DNA of 64,000 nucleotides. Origin: Pelagimonas sp. GTDB lineage: Bacteria; Pseudomonadota; Alphaproteobacteria; Rhodobacterales; Rhodobacteraceae. Positions 63,213-64,000 of this stretch are shown in pieces. A model generated the notes under the pieces. It was not told the origin of the DNA and ran no database searches. It was given only the letters and a program-made list of their open reading frames with translations. Both the position numbers and the translations under genes were made by a program. The stretch spans positions 248,001-312,000 of the forward strand of contig JAOASD010000031.1 in NCBI GenBank assembly GCA_025210265.1, read 5' to 3'. Position 1 is the stretch's first letter. Each line of letters opens with the position of its first letter.

Positions 63213-64000
63213 TCTGCGGGCACCTCGTTGGGATGGCCAGTCACCCGGCGGGGGCTGGCTTTGCGGCGTTTCTTGGCCTCTAGGACCAGGGGTACACAAC
63301 GGGTTTCGTCATCATGGATAGAGACGCAGTCAAGGCATTGGAAACATTCATTATACTGGATTTCCCCGCTTTGTTTGATGGCGCCATAGCTGCATTTCAC
63401 CCGGCACAGCTGGCAAGGACTGCCACAGTCGTCACGGCGCGGGATCCAGCGGCGCAGGCGCAGCAGTCCGCCCAGCGCCATAAACGCGCCCAGCGGGCAC
63501 AGATAGCGGCAGAAGCCTTTGAAAACAAACATGCTTAGGATCAGCCACAAGGCCGCATAGGCGACGTAGTACCACTCGCGGATGAAAAAGGTGGTGATGG
63601 CGGTTTTGAACGGTTCGATCTCGGCCGCCTTGTCCATATGCTGCGGCGCAAAGATCGTTACGGCAACCAGCCCCGCCAGCGCGACATATTTCAGCGATTT
63701 CAGGCGCTGATCCCAGATGCGGCTGGGTTCGATCTTTGGAAGGCGCAGGAAACGCCCGATATGGTTCATAAATTCCTGCATCGCGCCAAAGGGGCACAGC
63801 CAGCCACAGAACAGCCCACGGCCCCAAAGCACAAAGCCCAGGATCGCCGCGCTCCAGACCAGCAGCGAAAACGGATCATATAGCAGAAAGGCCAGGCTGC
63901 CGCCGGCCAGCCCGCTTTGCAGCACCGCCAGCGGCGTCACGATGGACAGCTGACCCTGGCCCCACCAGCCGACAAAGCCGATCACTGCTGCCAAAACCCC
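63209..64000 (-). CDS. NosR/NirI family protein, partial (N-terminus beyond right edge)
   Basis: 264 codons of the C-terminal half; the remainder lies off the right edge. Several transmembrane helices and two C-x3-C-P motifs (GRGLFCGWLCPFGAMQEF and KGFCRYLCPLGAFMAL) are followed by two 4Fe-4S ferredoxin clusters (CGSPCQLCRVKCSYGAI and CFQCLDCVSIHDDETRCVP). These define NosR/NirI polyferredoxins, membrane flavoproteins that support nitrous oxide or nitrite reductase expression/electron supply. Downstream apbE would flavinylate it. Whether nos or nir genes follow is not visible. Confidence 0.87.
   Translation of the reverse strand, partial: GVLAAVIGFVGWWGQGQLSIVTPLAVLQSGLAGGSLAFLLYDPFSLLVWSAAILGFVLWGRGLFCGWLCPFGAMQEFMNHIGRFLRLPKIEPSRIWDQRLKSLKYVALAGLVAVTIFAPQHMDKAAEIEPFKTAITTFFIREWYYVAYAALWLILSMFVFKGFCRYLCPLGAFMALGGLLRLRRWIPRRDDCGSPCQLCRVKCSYGAIKQSGEIQYNECFQCLDCVSIHDDETRCVPLVLEAKKRRKASPRRVTGHPNEVPAE

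Overview
The window is a chromosomal segment of a Rhodobacteraceae (Roseobacter-group alphaproteobacterium). Support comes from the high GC content, extensive use of ATGA start/stop overlaps, a complete leucine/isovalerate catabolic cluster, a NosR/NirI-type protein next to ApbE, RTX calcium-binding proteins, a lipoprotein type common in this family, and a short intergenic motif (GTATTT...AAAG.AGAAG) repeated at least eight times. Most of the window is housekeeping or metabolic core; one stretch (about 37.1-44.6 kb) is clearly accessory.

Region by region. 0-5 kb: 5' part of pgk, two tandem cyclophilin-type peptidyl-prolyl isomerases, a lower-GC hypothetical protein, a DUF3179 protein and a FemAB/GNAT-like acyltransferase. 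5-14 kb: tyrS, anmK, moaA, a lipoprotein, a four-helix membrane protein, an AlkD-like DNA glycosylase and the glmU-glmS operon for UDP-GlcNAc. 14-26 kb: a phosphoglycolate-phosphatase-like HAD, a DegT/StrS aminotransferase, then the leucine catabolism cluster (ivd, acyl-CoA synthetase, mccB, mccA, GST, mvaB, enoyl-CoA hydratase). That cluster is headed by a textbook sigma70 promoter overlapped by the palindrome TGAACGTGCGTTCA. 26-37 kb: ThiE-like protein, TrmJ-like methyltransferase, heme A synthase ctaA, M32 carboxypeptidase, YSC84/SYLF lipoprotein, hemB, a small membrane protein and mfd.

37.1-44.6 kb is a degraded mobile island between mfd and a tRNA-Asn gene whose 3' end faces it. It contains a truncated HK97-type capsid C-terminus followed by intact, overlapping genes in the order prohead protease, head-tail connector, portal, head-closure protein and two small ORFs, closed by a strong terminator. 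A three-gene operon with a DUF3489-like protein and a divergent lower-GC cytosine-5 methyltransferase/restriction-endonuclease pair follow. No integrase, terminase or tail genes are present. The capsid-protease-connector-portal order differs from ordinary HK97 prophages and from gene transfer agents, and resembles capsid-forming phage-inducible chromosomal islands (cf-PICIs) carrying defence cargo.

44.6-64 kb: MBL-fold hydrolase, EnvZ-like histidine kinase, a large RTX protein, a three-gene signalling module (LuxR-type regulator, FIST sensor, PAS hybrid kinase) resembling NosP/NahK nitric-oxide signalling, an entericidin lipoprotein too short for routine ORF calling, a YejA-like peptide-binding protein, a candidate small RNA with its own promoter, two hairpins and a U8 terminator (56.1-56.2 kb), a second RTX-like protein, 3-hydroxybutyrate dehydrogenase plus patatin phospholipase, DUF502 protein, psuK-psuG for pseudouridine breakdown, and apbE with a NosR-type protein running off the right edge.
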